Below the pieces are notes generated by a model that saw nothing but the letters and a program-made list of their open reading frames with translations, did not search any database and was not told where the DNA came from. From Legionella drozanskii LLAP-1 (GTDB lineage: Bacteria; Pseudomonadota; Gammaproteobacteria; Legionellales; Legionellaceae), in assembly GCF_001467585.1 (NCBI RefSeq), contig NZ_LNXY01000020.1, positions 388,456 to 452,455 of the forward strand: DNA of 64,000 nt. Reading direction: 5' to 3'. The translations under genes and the position numbers were made by a program. How positions within the stretch are numbered: the first letter of the stretch is position 1; the number at the start of each line of letters is the position of its first letter. Of this stretch, positions 38,666-47,714 are shown piece after piece.

Positions 38666-38687
38666 AGGTTGGGCCTAGGCCCAACCT
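38666..38687. repeat. Perfect 22-bp palindrome, GTTGGGCC repeat family (copy 3)
   Basis: The half-site AGGTTGGGCCT followed by its exact complement, 48 bp past the L,D-transpeptidase stop. Its core is the same as the palindrome at 3673-3702. Confidence 0.8.
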
Positions 38688-38819
38688 ACAACTAATCACA
38701 ATATTCTATATAAGATTTAATTTCCTTATTCCCAGAGATTACAAAACTAGTTATGCTAGCAATCAACTGATTTTTAATTGATTTTGTCTCGCTACTGCTG
38801 ACTTAAGGGTAAACAATAT

Positions 38820-39770
38820 ATGATAGGGAATAGATTATTGTGTGGTGTTCTTAGTTTTGCTTGCATTATCTCATCGACGGCCTTTGCTTATGACCAGCCG
38901 GTAGTTAATTTAGGCTACACTAGCTTTTTGGATGGTGGTCCACCTTCTGGACCAGGATTGTACGTACAAAATTATTCTCAATATTATACGGTTAAAAAAC
39001 TCACTGATAAAAGAGGAATGAAGCTGCCTTTTCCTCGTAACGATTTGAATGTAACTGCGGACATCCTTCAGCTCGTTTATGTTTCTACGAAAAAAATATT
39101 AGGTGCTAATTTAGGTATGTCGGCACTCTTGCCATGGCTTATCCGTGCTAGGGTTCATGATGGCCTACAACAACCTGTGCTAAGAGCTGCCGATGGCTCT
39201 GGCGATCTGTTTATTGGTCCTGCATTACAGTTTGATCCAATTATGCGTAAAGACGGAAAAGGCCCGAGATTTGTACAACGTTTTGATTTAGATGTTATAG
39301 TTCCCGTTGGTCATTTCGATAAAAAATATGCTGTTAATCCCAGTTCTAATTTTTGGTCATTGGCTCCCTATTGGGCAGTAACCTATTGGTTCACTCCAAA
39401 ATGGGATCTTTCATACCGTCTACATTATTTATGGAATGCTATAAACCATAGACCTAACGCGTCCTTTGGGTCAACAGTCTATGCAACACAAGCAGGCCAA
39501 GCCGTTTATGCAGATATTGCAACGGATTATGCAGTCACTGAAAAACTTCATCTCGGTTTAAATAGCTATTTCTTTTACCAGTTTACAGACACCCGAGTTA
39601 ACGATGTGAGTGTTCCGGGAAGGCGTGAGAAAGTTTGGGCTCTTGGACCAGGAATGCTCTATGGGTTTACAAAAAACCAATTTTTATTCTTTAACTTATA
39701 CTTCGAGGCCGATGCGAGAAATCGCGCACAGGGTACGAATTTCATACTCCGTTATGTCATTCATTTTTAA
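38820..39770 (+). CDS. MetA-type outer-membrane beta-barrel protein
   Basis: A 316-residue protein with a signal peptide (LCGVLSFACIISSTAFA) and alternating beta-strand sequence ending in an aromatic residue pattern (GTNFILRYVIHF), typical of outer-membrane barrels. GDLFIGPALQFDP, RFDLDVIVPVGHFDK and NFWSLAPYWAVTYWFTPKWDLSYRLHYLW match the family annotated as phenol-degradation meta-pathway (MetA/SphA-like) proteins, thought to take up hydrophobic compounds. The substrate is unknown, and no aromatic-degradation genes are nearby. Confidence 0.8.
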   Translation: MIGNRLLCGVLSFACIISSTAFAYDQPVVNLGYTSFLDGGPPSGPGLYVQNYSQYYTVKKLTDKRGMKLPFPRNDLNVTADILQLVYVSTKKILGANLGMSALLPWLIRARVHDGLQQPVLRAADGSGDLFIGPALQFDPIMRKDGKGPRFVQRFDLDVIVPVGHFDKKYAVNPSSNFWSLAPYWAVTYWFTPKWDLSYRLHYLWNAINHRPNASFGSTVYATQAGQAVYADIATDYAVTEKLHLGLNSYFFYQFTDTRVNDVSVPGRREKVWALGPGMLYGFTKNQFLFFNLYFEADARNRAQGTNFILRYVIHF

Positions 39771-40153
39771 ATAGCATAGCATTGCTCTATGAATTTTTGT
39801 TCGTAGTTTGGTCCACCGTATGTGGAGCAATTAGATAGGCTTTGTTAGGAAGACCTCTTTGTGGCAATGAATTTGTTGGGCCGAGACCCTGAGGTATGGT
39901 CACTTTTTTTTAAACAAAAATAGCTTTTGCTCCAATCAGTAGCTCGCTCCGTTCGGGCTGAGTCCTTCGAGGGCCTCAGGACAGGCCTTCGAGACGTCGC
40001 TGGCGCTCCTCCTCAGGCTGAACGGTTCAGTAAAACACTGGATTAGGCTTGTAATATTATTCAAAAAAAAATGAAGATACCTCAGGCCAAGACCCAACCT
40101 GCACGAGGTATGCAATCAGAGGAGCCCCCGCGGCTTCGACCGCGGGGCACATT
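39771..40153. repeat. Intergenic region with nested palindromic repeats
   Basis: No gene. An outer inverted repeat (39875-39897 GTTGGGCCGAG to GAGGTAT; 40077-40098 ATACCTCAGG to CCCAAC) encloses a GC-rich palindromic element (left arm CCGTTCGGGCTGAG 39949-39962; right arm CTCAGGCTGAACGG 40012-40025, 12 of 14 complementary). A separate GC-rich hairpin (CCCCGCGG/CCGCGGGG, 40126-40147) lies just after the stop of the minus-strand gene at 40154 and could end its transcript. Confidence 0.7.
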
Positions 40154-41326
40154 TTATGGTTGATGGCTTTCTGGAGTACCCGTATTTTCTTGAGTTGATT
40201 GTGCTGCTCCCGTATTATTGTTAGCCGGGCTTGTTGTTGTCTGGCGAGGAATGGCAATCATTTGCATAATACCTAAATCGCCGGATATCTTTCGACCGAC
40301 AACTAAATTAATGGTAAGTGGTTGGGTTAATTTTTCTTTATCATTTTGATATACCACTTGCATAGGAATGACGACCTTCCATTGATTGTCCTTAATTTCT
40401 ATTACTTTACTTTCTCCATTAACCATTGAACTCACCATCAGTTGCTGTGATTTAATTGCATTCAGGTTACCGGATTTTTGTAGAGCATCGTTGAAACCTT
40501 GCCAACCTTGCTCTGTGTAACAGGATTTTAAGGAGGACAACTGATTGTCAATCGTATTATGGTCAAAATCAAAAGATTGTTCTGCAGCATTTTCAGCCCA
40601 TTTCATTACAATAGTCTGTTCAATGTGAGTTGTTTCTGCAGGGATACGGTAGTTGCAATTTAGTGGTTGAGGTGGTGTCACCGTGGCTGTCGCTGTGCCG
40701 CCAACTGCAGGGATTGTTGCACCTGTAGCAGGTGTTGCCGTATCAGCAGCCGGTGTTGCAGTACCAGTAGCAGGCGTTGTTGTACCTGTGGCCGGTGTTG
40801 CAGTACCAGTAGCAGGCGTTGTTGTACCTGTGGCCGGTGTTGCAGCACCAGTAGCAGGTGTTGTTGTACCAGTAGCAGGCGTTGTTGTACCAGTAACAGG
40901 CGTTACTGTAACGGCAGCAGGCGCTGTTGTATTAGTAGTAGTCGGTTGCGCGGCATCACTAACTGGCATTGTAGTTGTGGCTGATGCATGTCTACTGGCC
41001 TTAATGGTTTTTTTTGCAGCGTTAGCTGGATTTCGCTTCTCCAGAGATGAAGATTTTGCTCCAGGGTTACTGGATGTTGGCGTCGTTGGAGCGATATTTG
41101 ATGGCGTTTTTGTACCTTTATCATTAGGCCTTTTGGGTGAAGGGGTAGGTACATTATCAGAAGCGACGTTTTCGACTCCTTGTGAGGTGGAACTATTTGA
41201 TTGAGCATTTGCAGAGCCAGACATTGTTTGTCCAGGGTTTACATTCATTGATTTGCTACTATCTTCAGCATACACTGTTGTACTTAAAATAGTCATTAAT
41301 CCTGCGCATAGCATGGATTTTTTCAT
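40154..41326 (-). CDS. Exported DotI/IcmL-family protein with a Pro-Thr repeat tract
   Basis: About 390 residues from the ATG at 41326, which has AAGGAGTG upstream and opens a signal peptide (MKKSMLCAGLMTILSTTVYAED). Residues 25-135 are low-complexity Ser/Thr/Pro; then come nine heptads of the PATGTxT type; then, at residues 222-361, a domain with MKWAENAAEQSFDFDHNTI, LSSLKSCYTEQGWQGFNDAL and SGNLNAIKSQQLMVSSMVNG, which matches the periplasmic domain of DotI/IcmL, a component of the type IVB secretion core. Unlike DotI it has a cleavable signal, not a membrane anchor. The role is inferred as an accessory or paralogue. Confidence 0.8.
   Translation of the reverse strand: MKKSMLCAGLMTILSTTVYAEDSSKSMNVNPGQTMSGSANAQSNSSTSQGVENVASDNVPTPSPKRPNDKGTKTPSNIAPTTPTSSNPGAKSSSLEKRNPANAAKKTIKASRHASATTTMPVSDAAQPTTTNTTAPAAVTVTPVTGTTTPATGTTTPATGAATPATGTTTPATGTATPATGTTTPATGTATPAADTATPATGATIPAVGGTATATVTPPQPLNCNYRIPAETTHIEQTIVMKWAENAAEQSFDFDHNTIDNQLSSLKSCYTEQGWQGFNDALQKSGNLNAIKSQQLMVSSMVNGESKVIEIKDNQWKVVIPMQVVYQNDKEKLTQPLTINLVVGRKISGDLGIMQMIAIPRQTTTSPANNNTGAAQSTQENTGTPESHQP
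40712..40900 (-). repeat. Nine 21-bp tandem repeats coding PATGTxT heptads
   Basis: Nine exact 21-bp units within the DotI/IcmL-like gene encode PVTGTTT, PATGTTT, PATGAAT, PATGTTT, PATGTAT, PATGTTT, PATGTAT, PAADTAT and PATGATI. Near-identical 42-bp double units suggest recent duplication. Copy number is likely to vary between strains. Confidence 0.9.
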
Positions 41327-41560
41327 TGATAACACTCCTTGCATTAAATAGTTATCTAACATACTCAAGACTTATCACTTTGCCAGTTTGTGGGATGTAT
41401 TTCAACAGGGCTTTTGTCTGTTTGTTAATCTAAAATCGTGCGAATTGAGTTTAGGTCTGATATTATCGCCACAATTTTAATAAGGTCAATCAACAATTCA
41501 ATGAGATTGAAATTTACCGTTAATTGAGCTTATTGTCTGATTAGTTTAATGAGGAATACG

Positions 41561-42325
41561 ATGTTTCTAATTACGGGTGGTGGATCAGGGATAGGTCGCG
41601 CTTTAGCTCATGCTTTGGCTGCTCGCAACGAAGAAGTAATCATCGTAGGCCGACGCGAACAGGCACTCGCGGAAACAGCAAGCTTTTCACCGTTAATTAG
41701 TTATTTTTGTGCAGATGTATCAAATGCTGAAGGTCGTCAACAAATTACTTCCTACGTGCAAAAATTCCCAGCGATGGAAGGACTAATTCATAATGCCGGT
41801 ATTATCGAACCGATGGATCCTGTTGCTTCTATTGATGAAGCATCTTGGCAAAAAATAATCGCCACGAATTTAAACGCGCCATTATTTTTGACGCAAGCGC
41901 TCATGCCTCAAGTACAGCAAGGACGCGTGCTTCATATTGGTTCAGGTGTGGCTTATTTTCCTGTGACTGGTTGGTCTGGATATTGTGTTTCGAAAGCAGC
42001 TTTAGCAATGCTGACACGCTGTTGGCAACTCGAAAACCCTCATTTTTCGGTGGCCAGTGTAATGCCTGGTATTATTGATACGGATATGCAAAGTGTAATT
42101 CGTCACGCTAAGTTTATGGATCTTGAAAAACGTGATTTCTTTCAGGCTTTACATCAGAAAAACAAATTATTATCCCCAGCGACAGTGGCGTTGTTTCTCA
42201 GTTGGTTACTATTAGATATTGAGAAAGATCTCTATGTGTCTAAAGAATGGGATATTTATGATAAAAGCCACCATCAATCATGGCTCATTGCCCCACATCA
42301 AGTGCCAGATTGGGAGTCAATATGA
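41561..42325 (+). CDS. Short-chain dehydrogenase/reductase
   Basis: A 254-residue SDR. The ATG at 41561 is chosen because GAGG lies about 6 bp upstream and the NAD(P) motif begins at once ([14 protein letters not shown], then VGRREQAL); an ATG at 41549 would overlap that ribosome site. NAG appears as LIHNAGII and the catalytic pair as [12 protein letters not shown] (Tyr-x3-Lys), with Ser in HIGSGVAY. Substrate unknown; the closest theme is the sepiapterin-reductase-like SDR group. Its stop overlaps the hutI start (ATGA), so the pair is coupled. Confidence 0.88.
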   Translation: MFLITGGGSGIGRALAHALAARNEEVIIVGRREQALAETASFSPLISYFCADVSNAEGRQQITSYVQKFPAMEGLIHNAGIIEPMDPVASIDEASWQKIIATNLNAPLFLTQALMPQVQQGRVLHIGSGVAYFPVTGWSGYCVSKAALAMLTRCWQLENPHFSVASVMPGIIDTDMQSVIRHAKFMDLEKRDFFQALHQKNKLLSPATVALFLSWLLLDIEKDLYVSKEWDIYDKSHHQSWLIAPHQVPDWESI

Positions 42326-43533
42326 ACTTCTGCGAACGATTATTAATTAATGCAACGACCATCACGGCTGAAGGCACGCAATTAGAGAATCAAGCTATCG
42401 CCATTGCTAGGGGGAAAATTGTATGGTGTGGGGCTCATGAAGCGTTGCCTTCGGAGTATCAACAACAGGCTAAAGTTATTGATGATTGTCGAAATCAATT
42501 AATCACACCGGGTTTGATTGATTGCCATACTCATCTTGTTTACGCAGGTGAGCGCGCCAATGAATTTAAGCAACGCCTTGAGGGAGTAAGTTACGCTGAG
42601 ATTGCCAAGGCCGGGGGTGGTATTTTATCAACGGTCAGACAAACTCGCGCCGCTTCAGAAGAGGATTTATTACAGCAATCCTTACCTAGAATTTTAGCCA
42701 TGCGCGCTGAAGGGGTGACCACTGTTGAAATTAAATCGGGCTATGGTCTTGATTTAGAAACTGAACTTAAAATGCTGCGCGTGGCCAGACGCCTAGGTGA
42801 GCTGAGTGGTTTGAGAGTGAAAACCACGTTTCTGGGGGCGCATGCAGTACCTCTGGAATACTTGAATAATAAACAAGGCTATGTGGATTTTCTATGTTCG
42901 GAGATGTTGCCTGCTGTTGCAGATACTGGTTTGGCGGATGCAGTCGATGTGTTTTGCGAATCCATTGGATTTAGCCTGGCACAGACAGAACAGGTTTTTA
43001 TCAAAGCTAAAGAATTATCGTTAGCGATCAAATGTCATGCGGAGCAGCTATCTAATCTTGGAGCTAGTGAATTAGCAGCTAATTTGCAGGCGCTGTCAAG
43101 CGATCACTTGGAGCATTTGGATCAATCCGGCGTGGCAGCTATGTCGCGCAGTGGAACGGTTGCAGTTCTATTACCCGGTGCCTTTTATTTTCTGCGCGAA
43201 ACAGTTAAGCCGCCCGTGGATCTTTTACGTGAAATGGGCGTGGGAATGGCGATTGCTACTGATACAAATCCCGGCACTTCTCCCACAACTTCTTTGCTAC
43301 TCATGTTAAACATGGCTTGTCAATTCTTCTCCCTCAAAGTACAGGAAGCATTGGCTGGTGTTACTTATCAAGCAGCAAGAGCTCTAGGTGTGGAGAAAGA
43401 AACTGGAACGATTGCTGTAGGCTTAGCAGCTGATTTGGTGCGTTGGTCTGTGAAGGATAGCGCAGCGCTTTGTTATTATTTTGGTTATCCTCTGCCTCAC
43501 AGTACAATGGTGGCAGGTGAATGGTTGAATTAA
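42322..43533 (+). CDS. hutI: Imidazolonepropionase
   Basis: A 403-residue amidohydrolase that opens the ring of imidazolone-5-propionate in histidine degradation. The start at 42322 overlaps the SDR stop by 4 bp. Metal and substrate motifs are visible: [21 protein letters not shown] near residue 70, [35 protein letters not shown] and the [22 protein letters not shown] loop. Other hut genes are not in the window, so the pathway is split or coded elsewhere. Confidence 0.95.
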   Translation: MNFCERLLINATTITAEGTQLENQAIAIARGKIVWCGAHEALPSEYQQQAKVIDDCRNQLITPGLIDCHTHLVYAGERANEFKQRLEGVSYAEIAKAGGGILSTVRQTRAASEEDLLQQSLPRILAMRAEGVTTVEIKSGYGLDLETELKMLRVARRLGELSGLRVKTTFLGAHAVPLEYLNNKQGYVDFLCSEMLPAVADTGLADAVDVFCESIGFSLAQTEQVFIKAKELSLAIKCHAEQLSNLGASELAANLQALSSDHLEHLDQSGVAAMSRSGTVAVLLPGAFYFLRETVKPPVDLLREMGVGMAIATDTNPGTSPTTSLLLMLNMACQFFSLKVQEALAGVTYQAARALGVEKETGTIAVGLAADLVRWSVKDSAALCYYFGYPLPHSTMVAGEWLN

Positions 43534-43543
43534 GGGGTTGTCA

Positions 43544-44221
43544 ATGAAAAGATTGATTTACGCGACTATCTTACTGTGCTTTTCCCTGGGTTCATGGGCC
43601 TTAGTTCCAAAGACAGTTGAGATTAAAAAAGAAACTGCTGAAATGGACCTGCAAATTAAATACCCTCAAGGTTTTGCAGACAAATCGATTGATACCGCTG
43701 TCCTTACTCTTATCGAAGCATTGCAAAAGGTAGATACCCCGAAAAATGAGGCAAAATTGCCTGCGGATGTGCCGGGAAAAAATAGTCTATATATCGATTA
43801 TAAGACCCAGTTTCAGAACAAACAGGCTCTAAGTTTGTTGTTTTCAATTTCCACTTACTCTCGGGGCGCAGCTCATCCTGCGAATCAGGTCAAATCCTTA
43901 AATTTTTTAAAGGGTTTGGTTGTAAATTTGGAGCAACTATTTAAACCAAATAGTGATTATTTAACTAAAATCGCAGCGTTGAGTCGCGAATCGATTATGA
44001 AGAAAAAAATCTCAGATAAAGATTGGGTCACTAAAGGAACTCAACCTACCGCTGAGAATTATAAGAATTGGTTTTTTACTAAAAATGGCCTTGCCATTGT
44101 GTTTGATACCTATCAAGTAGCCGCTTATGTTTACGGTCCGCAAACGGTTGAAATTTCTAAAGTTGAACTTAAAAATTTCTTGCGTCCAGAAGTAGTGAAC
44201 GCTGTCTGGGGTAACCGATGA
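43544..44221 (+). CDS. Exported protein with a DUF3298/RsiV-like domain
   Basis: About 225 residues from the ATG at 43544, which has AAGGGG upstream (a TTG two codons earlier opens the frame). It has a signal peptide (MKRLIYATILLCFSLGSWA). The mature part has YKTQFQNKQALSLLFSISTYSRGAAHPANQVKSLNF and LNFLKGLVVNLEQLFKP, then NWFFTKNGLAIVFDTYQVAAYVYGPQTVEIS, the two blocks of the DUF3298 fold seen in RsiV and lysozyme-inhibitor-like proteins. Function unknown. Its stop overlaps the next gene's ATG by 4 bp, which suggests translational coupling with the OPT transporter. Confidence 0.78.
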   Translation: MKRLIYATILLCFSLGSWALVPKTVEIKKETAEMDLQIKYPQGFADKSIDTAVLTLIEALQKVDTPKNEAKLPADVPGKNSLYIDYKTQFQNKQALSLLFSISTYSRGAAHPANQVKSLNFLKGLVVNLEQLFKPNSDYLTKIAALSRESIMKKKISDKDWVTKGTQPTAENYKNWFFTKNGLAIVFDTYQVAAYVYGPQTVEISKVELKNFLRPEVVNAVWGNR

Positions 44222-46218
44222 GTGACTCGATTCCGTTTATCGCCGCGGATAAAAAAGTCGCTGAACTAACAGTGCGTAGCATTGTGTTAGCGATAATACT
44301 GACTGTGTTATTGGCGCTATCGAATGCGTATTTAGCACTTAAATTAGGTATTTTAACCTCCGCTTCGATTCCGGCTGCGATTATATCCATGGGAATTTTG
44401 CGCTTATTTAAGGATCCAACCATCCTTGAAAATAATGCGGTACAAACTGCAGCGTCTGCGGGAGAGGCTGTTGCTGGAGGAATTGTTTATACGATACCTG
44501 CTCTCATTATTATTCAATACTGGGATGGATTCGATTATTTAACTAATTTCTTTATTGCAGCCTGTGGGGGAATTTTAGGTGTTTTATTTTCAATTCCTTT
44601 GCGACGTGTTCTCGTTAATGAGCCTGTACTGCGTTTTCCTGAAGGTCGAGCAATAGCAGAGGTACTGAAATCGTCCGCTGAAAAAGCAGGTATTCGCGAT
44701 ATTTTTCTTGGTGGTGCAATTGGCGCATTAATCGAGCTATTCCAATCAGGTTTTAAAATAATTGCCAGTACTTGGACTTTTTGGTTTACCGCTAAACGAT
44801 CTTTATTTGGTTTTGGTGTGGGTTTTTCAGCGACCATGATCGGAGCTGGTTATTTAGTCGGTCATGAAATGGCGATCAGTATTTTTCTGGGTGCTGTCAT
44901 TTCTTGGTTAATTGCTATGCCAATTGTTAGTCAATTTTACCCCCATTACCTCATTCATTATCCCCCTGAGAAAGCGGCAGTTTTTTTATGGAATAGCGAA
45001 ATGCGCTATTTGGGAATTGGAGCGATGCTGTTTGCAGGGACTTGGACTTTTATCAAATTAATAAAACCATTGGCGAAAAGTATGAGTGTTTCATTTAGCG
45101 CTTTTATGACTAAAAGTCGCCAAGACAAACAATTACCTCGTACAGATCGAGATATTCCCATGCCCTTTATTTTAATAGGGGTTCTCTTAATGGGTGCTAT
45201 CTTGTTTTTGTTCTTTCAATTCATTTTTCCCTTATCACAAGTTGGGCTTGATAAAGTTTATGGACCTAGCTTAGTTTTTGCGGCGGTGCTTTATGTATTA
45301 GTGATTGGCTTTTTATTTTCAGTCATTACCGGATATTTTTCCGGTATGGTTGGAGTCACTGCAAGCCCAGGAAGTTCTGTAGTAATTGCCGGGATGCTCT
45401 TTGCTGCCTCATTACTACTGACTTTAATTAATCATTCCTTACCATTACCCTTGACCGATGAGCAAATCAAGGCCGCAGAGGCAATCACGATTATTATTGG
45501 TTCGGTAGTTACTGGAATCGCGGCGATTGCTAATGATAACACCCAGGATTTAAAAGTCGGCCAATTAGTGGGAGCTACTCCTTGGCGTCAGCAAGTGATG
45601 CTGTTACTGGGCGTGGTGATTTCCTCTTTAGTCATTCCTCCAGTGATGCAATTACTGTTTGAAGTGTATGGAATAGCAGGGGTTATGCCGCATGAGGGCA
45701 TGGATGTTAGTCAATCACTGCCTGCTCCTACCGCAGCTTTAATGGCAGCGATCACTGAAGCAGTTTTTCGCAATGCACTGCCTTGGACAATGATGTTCAT
45801 TGGCGCAGGGGTTATTTTGTTAATTCTGGTAGTGAATTTTCTGTTTAAGGGTGATCGTTATTTTAGACTGTCAATTCTAGGTGTCGCCATTGGCATGTAT
45901 TTACCTATTTCTTCATCCTTTCCACTGTTTTTAGGAGGAATGATTGCCATGGTCGTTCATCGTCGTATCAATAAACGAGCTATACCTAACGAAGAAAAAC
46001 ATTCGAGCAAACAAAAAGGAATTTTAATTGCCTGTGGTTTGGTTGCTGGCTCTGCTTTAATGGATGTGCTACTCGCTATTCCTTTTTCCATTCTACACTC
46101 TCCTGATGCTTTAACTTTAGTAGGACCAGACTGGCAAAGTTATAGTGTTGTTCTTGCCGTCATATCAACCTTGGCCTTAGCTGTTTGGATTGGCCAACGC
46201 GTTTGTGGGAAAAAATAA
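44218..46218 (+). CDS. OPT-family oligopeptide transporter
   Basis: A 666-residue protein with about fifteen hydrophobic segments. The N-terminus (ELTVRSIVLAIILTVLLALSNAYLALKLGILTSASIPAAIISMGILR) and the SSVVIAGMLFAASLL, IANDNTQDLKVGQLVGATPWRQQVMLLLG and PAPTAALMAAITEAVF segments match the bacterial OPT (COG1297-type) family, which imports oligopeptides using the proton gradient. It is coupled to the DUF3298 gene upstream by a 4-bp overlap. It could also carry siderophore-like or glutathione substrates. Confidence 0.92.
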   Translation: MSDSIPFIAADKKVAELTVRSIVLAIILTVLLALSNAYLALKLGILTSASIPAAIISMGILRLFKDPTILENNAVQTAASAGEAVAGGIVYTIPALIIIQYWDGFDYLTNFFIAACGGILGVLFSIPLRRVLVNEPVLRFPEGRAIAEVLKSSAEKAGIRDIFLGGAIGALIELFQSGFKIIASTWTFWFTAKRSLFGFGVGFSATMIGAGYLVGHEMAISIFLGAVISWLIAMPIVSQFYPHYLIHYPPEKAAVFLWNSEMRYLGIGAMLFAGTWTFIKLIKPLAKSMSVSFSAFMTKSRQDKQLPRTDRDIPMPFILIGVLLMGAILFLFFQFIFPLSQVGLDKVYGPSLVFAAVLYVLVIGFLFSVITGYFSGMVGVTASPGSSVVIAGMLFAASLLLTLINHSLPLPLTDEQIKAAEAITIIIGSVVTGIAAIANDNTQDLKVGQLVGATPWRQQVMLLLGVVISSLVIPPVMQLLFEVYGIAGVMPHEGMDVSQSLPAPTAALMAAITEAVFRNALPWTMMFIGAGVILLILVVNFLFKGDRYFRLSILGVAIGMYLPISSSFPLFLGGMIAMVVHRRINKRAIPNEEKHSSKQKGILIACGLVAGSALMDVLLAIPFSILHSPDALTLVGPDWQSYSVVLAVISTLALAVWIGQRVCGKK

Positions 46219-46352
46219 AAACTGTCATTTCCATTTTGAATGGCAAAAATTTCCTTACGCAGAGAGTTGAGAAATTCTCCTGGTTCGTGGCTAAGTAGGC
46301 TGTGCACTATACTTATTAGGATGGCAATCAACGACGTACTAAGGAGGATGCC

Positions 46353-46628
46353 ATGGAAACACATTCTATATCATTTTCAGAGTTATTACGGTTAGTAGCT
46401 ACAGCGGGTTTGTTATCTTTAGCAGCTGGCTACCCTTCTAGTGCTAATGCAGAGGATGGATGTGGGTGTGGCTATCATAGGAGTTTTGAAGGTGGTTGCA
46501 TTCGAAGCTATCAAGGCTCATCATTTGTAACACCTACCGTCTATTATTCTAACTATTACCCGGCAAGTTATTACTCAGTAGGATATTCCCCAACTTGTTG
46601 GAATAATGATCTTGGCTATTGTTATTAA
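46353..46628 (+). CDS. Small exported Cys/Tyr-rich protein
   Basis: A 91-residue protein with a strong AAGGAGG site eight bases before the ATG. It has a probable signal sequence ending near GYPSSANAED, then a mature part of about 58 residues with GCGCGYHRSFEGGC and many Tyr, Ser and Pro residues (YYSNYYPASYYSVGYSP). The cysteines suggest disulfides in the periplasm or outside. No family recognised. An intrinsic terminator follows 42 bp past the stop. Confidence 0.65.
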   Translation: METHSISFSELLRLVATAGLLSLAAGYPSSANAEDGCGCGYHRSFEGGCIRSYQGSSFVTPTVYYSNYYPASYYSVGYSPTCWNNDLGYCY

Positions 46629-46669
46629 GCGATAACATTAACAACTAAACCTAGAACAATCTTCTCATT

Positions 46670-46697
46670 TCCTCCGATTTAATCGGAGGATTTTTTT
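46670..46697 (+). terminator. Rho-independent terminator
   Basis: CCTCCGAT and ATCGGAGG form an 8-bp stem with a tiny TTTA loop, followed by seven T residues. It ends the small Cys/Tyr-rich gene on the plus strand and faces the end of the minus-strand gene at 46705. Confidence 0.9.
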
Positions 46698-46704
46698 CTT
46701 TGAG

Positions 46705-47631
46705 TTAAGCATGAATTGACATTGCTGCTGGAGAATTGCCATCCTCCTTCTCTGTTTGCACAGCGAATTTTCTACTCTTAATTTGTTCACCCTCTGCTGT
46801 TTGAAAAATCAACTTGCTAGACCTTGCAAGTTGTAGAGCAGCTTTCTCATCTAGAAATGATCCAACATGGTCACCCATTTCAGCGGGGAGCTCTAAACTA
46901 CAGAAGAAGCCTATTCCTGCTCCACGAGCAAAGGCTAGATTAGGTAGTTCTAAATATCCTTTCTTTATCTCCTTACATTTTTTTTCTTTCCAATTTTCTG
47001 TCGTTTTAAAATCTTCCTCATCCAAAGTTAAGTTGGTTAAAAACGGGTAATGAGAAAAGATTTCCTGCAAGGTCTTTAAATCAGATGGTTTTTTTACCAG
47101 GCTATCCAAAATTTTATGTTTAACTATTAGCTTAAATAGCTCATCTTTGCAGCCAGGAAAAGCTTCGACAATCAATTTAACATTGTAAGTACTATTCATT
47201 ATTTTTTCTAAATTAGCAGTACAGATAAGATGCTGATACAAGTTACTTTGATAGAGAGGAAATAGGTTAACGAATTTTTTAATGTATTCTGGACTAAGGG
47301 ATACATTGTTCGAGTAGGCGGGATTCGCAATGAATTCAAATAAGCGTTTTCGTCCCTCAGGACACCATAAACCTAATTTCTCGACATCATAACCACAGGT
47401 CACTATTGTTTTCAGGTATGGCGGTAAGAATATGTTATCAATTAATTTCGTTTTATTCTCAGGAAAAGTTGTAAGTAAATCAAAAAAAGCAAAGGTATTC
47501 CCTAAAAACTTAGACAAAACGCTTGGGTCCATAATGTAGTCGAATAAATTCTGTTTATTTTCCACATCTAATTTTATAGCAAGCTGTCTTACCTCATTTG
47601 CAGATGTTAATTTGTCAAAGATTTCTTTCAT
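46705..47631 (-). CDS. Helical-repeat protein with a C-terminal F-box-like motif
   Basis: A 308-residue cytosolic-type protein. Residues about 20-210 contain degenerate 30-40-residue helical repeats with an FP-x5-L-x3-I pattern (TFPENKTKLIDNI; LFPLYQSNLYQHL; AFPGCKDELFKLI). Residues 247-278 read LPAEMGDHVGSFLDEKAALQLARSSKL, which aligns with the F-box core (LPxE, then SFLD, then L-x-L-x2-SK). F-box effectors such as AnkB recruit host SCF ubiquitin ligase; here that role is inference. The C-terminus is hydrophilic with a Glu patch. A good sigma-70 promoter lies upstream. Confidence 0.6.
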   Translation of the reverse strand: MKEIFDKLTSANEVRQLAIKLDVENKQNLFDYIMDPSVLSKFLGNTFAFFDLLTTFPENKTKLIDNIFLPPYLKTIVTCGYDVEKLGLWCPEGRKRLFEFIANPAYSNNVSLSPEYIKKFVNLFPLYQSNLYQHLICTANLEKIMNSTYNVKLIVEAFPGCKDELFKLIVKHKILDSLVKKPSDLKTLQEIFSHYPFLTNLTLDEEDFKTTENWKEKKCKEIKKGYLELPNLAFARGAGIGFFCSLELPAEMGDHVGSFLDEKAALQLARSSKLIFQTAEGEQIKSRKFAVQTEKEDGNSPAAMSIHA

Positions 47632-47659
47632 AATTATCTAGTAAAATTAAATGTCACTG

Positions 47660-47688
47660 ATTATACAAGTTGTGATTATTTAATGCAA
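47660..47688 (-). promoter_or_regulatory. Sigma-70 promoter of the F-box-like gene
   Basis: On the minus strand TTGCAT (47683-47688) and TATAAT (47660-47665) are separated by exactly 17 bp, 29 bp before the ATG. The -10 is consensus and the -35 matches four of six. Confidence 0.65.
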
Positions 47689-47714
47689 AATTAAATGCAG
47701 CTTTCATCATTCCT

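Noticed and set aside
40712..40900. CRISPR array
   Set aside because: The repeats are contiguous without spacers, 21 bp and in frame within a gene.
40667..41204. Two long plus-strand frames, Cys/Arg-rich and Val/Ala/Gly-rich, opposite the DotI/IcmL-like gene
   Set aside because: They are mirror translations of the 21-bp repeats, which lack stop codons in several frames; no ribosome site and unnatural composition.
47632..47700. PmrA box before the F-box-like gene
   Set aside because: TTAAT-like elements occur but the second half-site matches poorly; a normal sigma-70 promoter explains the region better.
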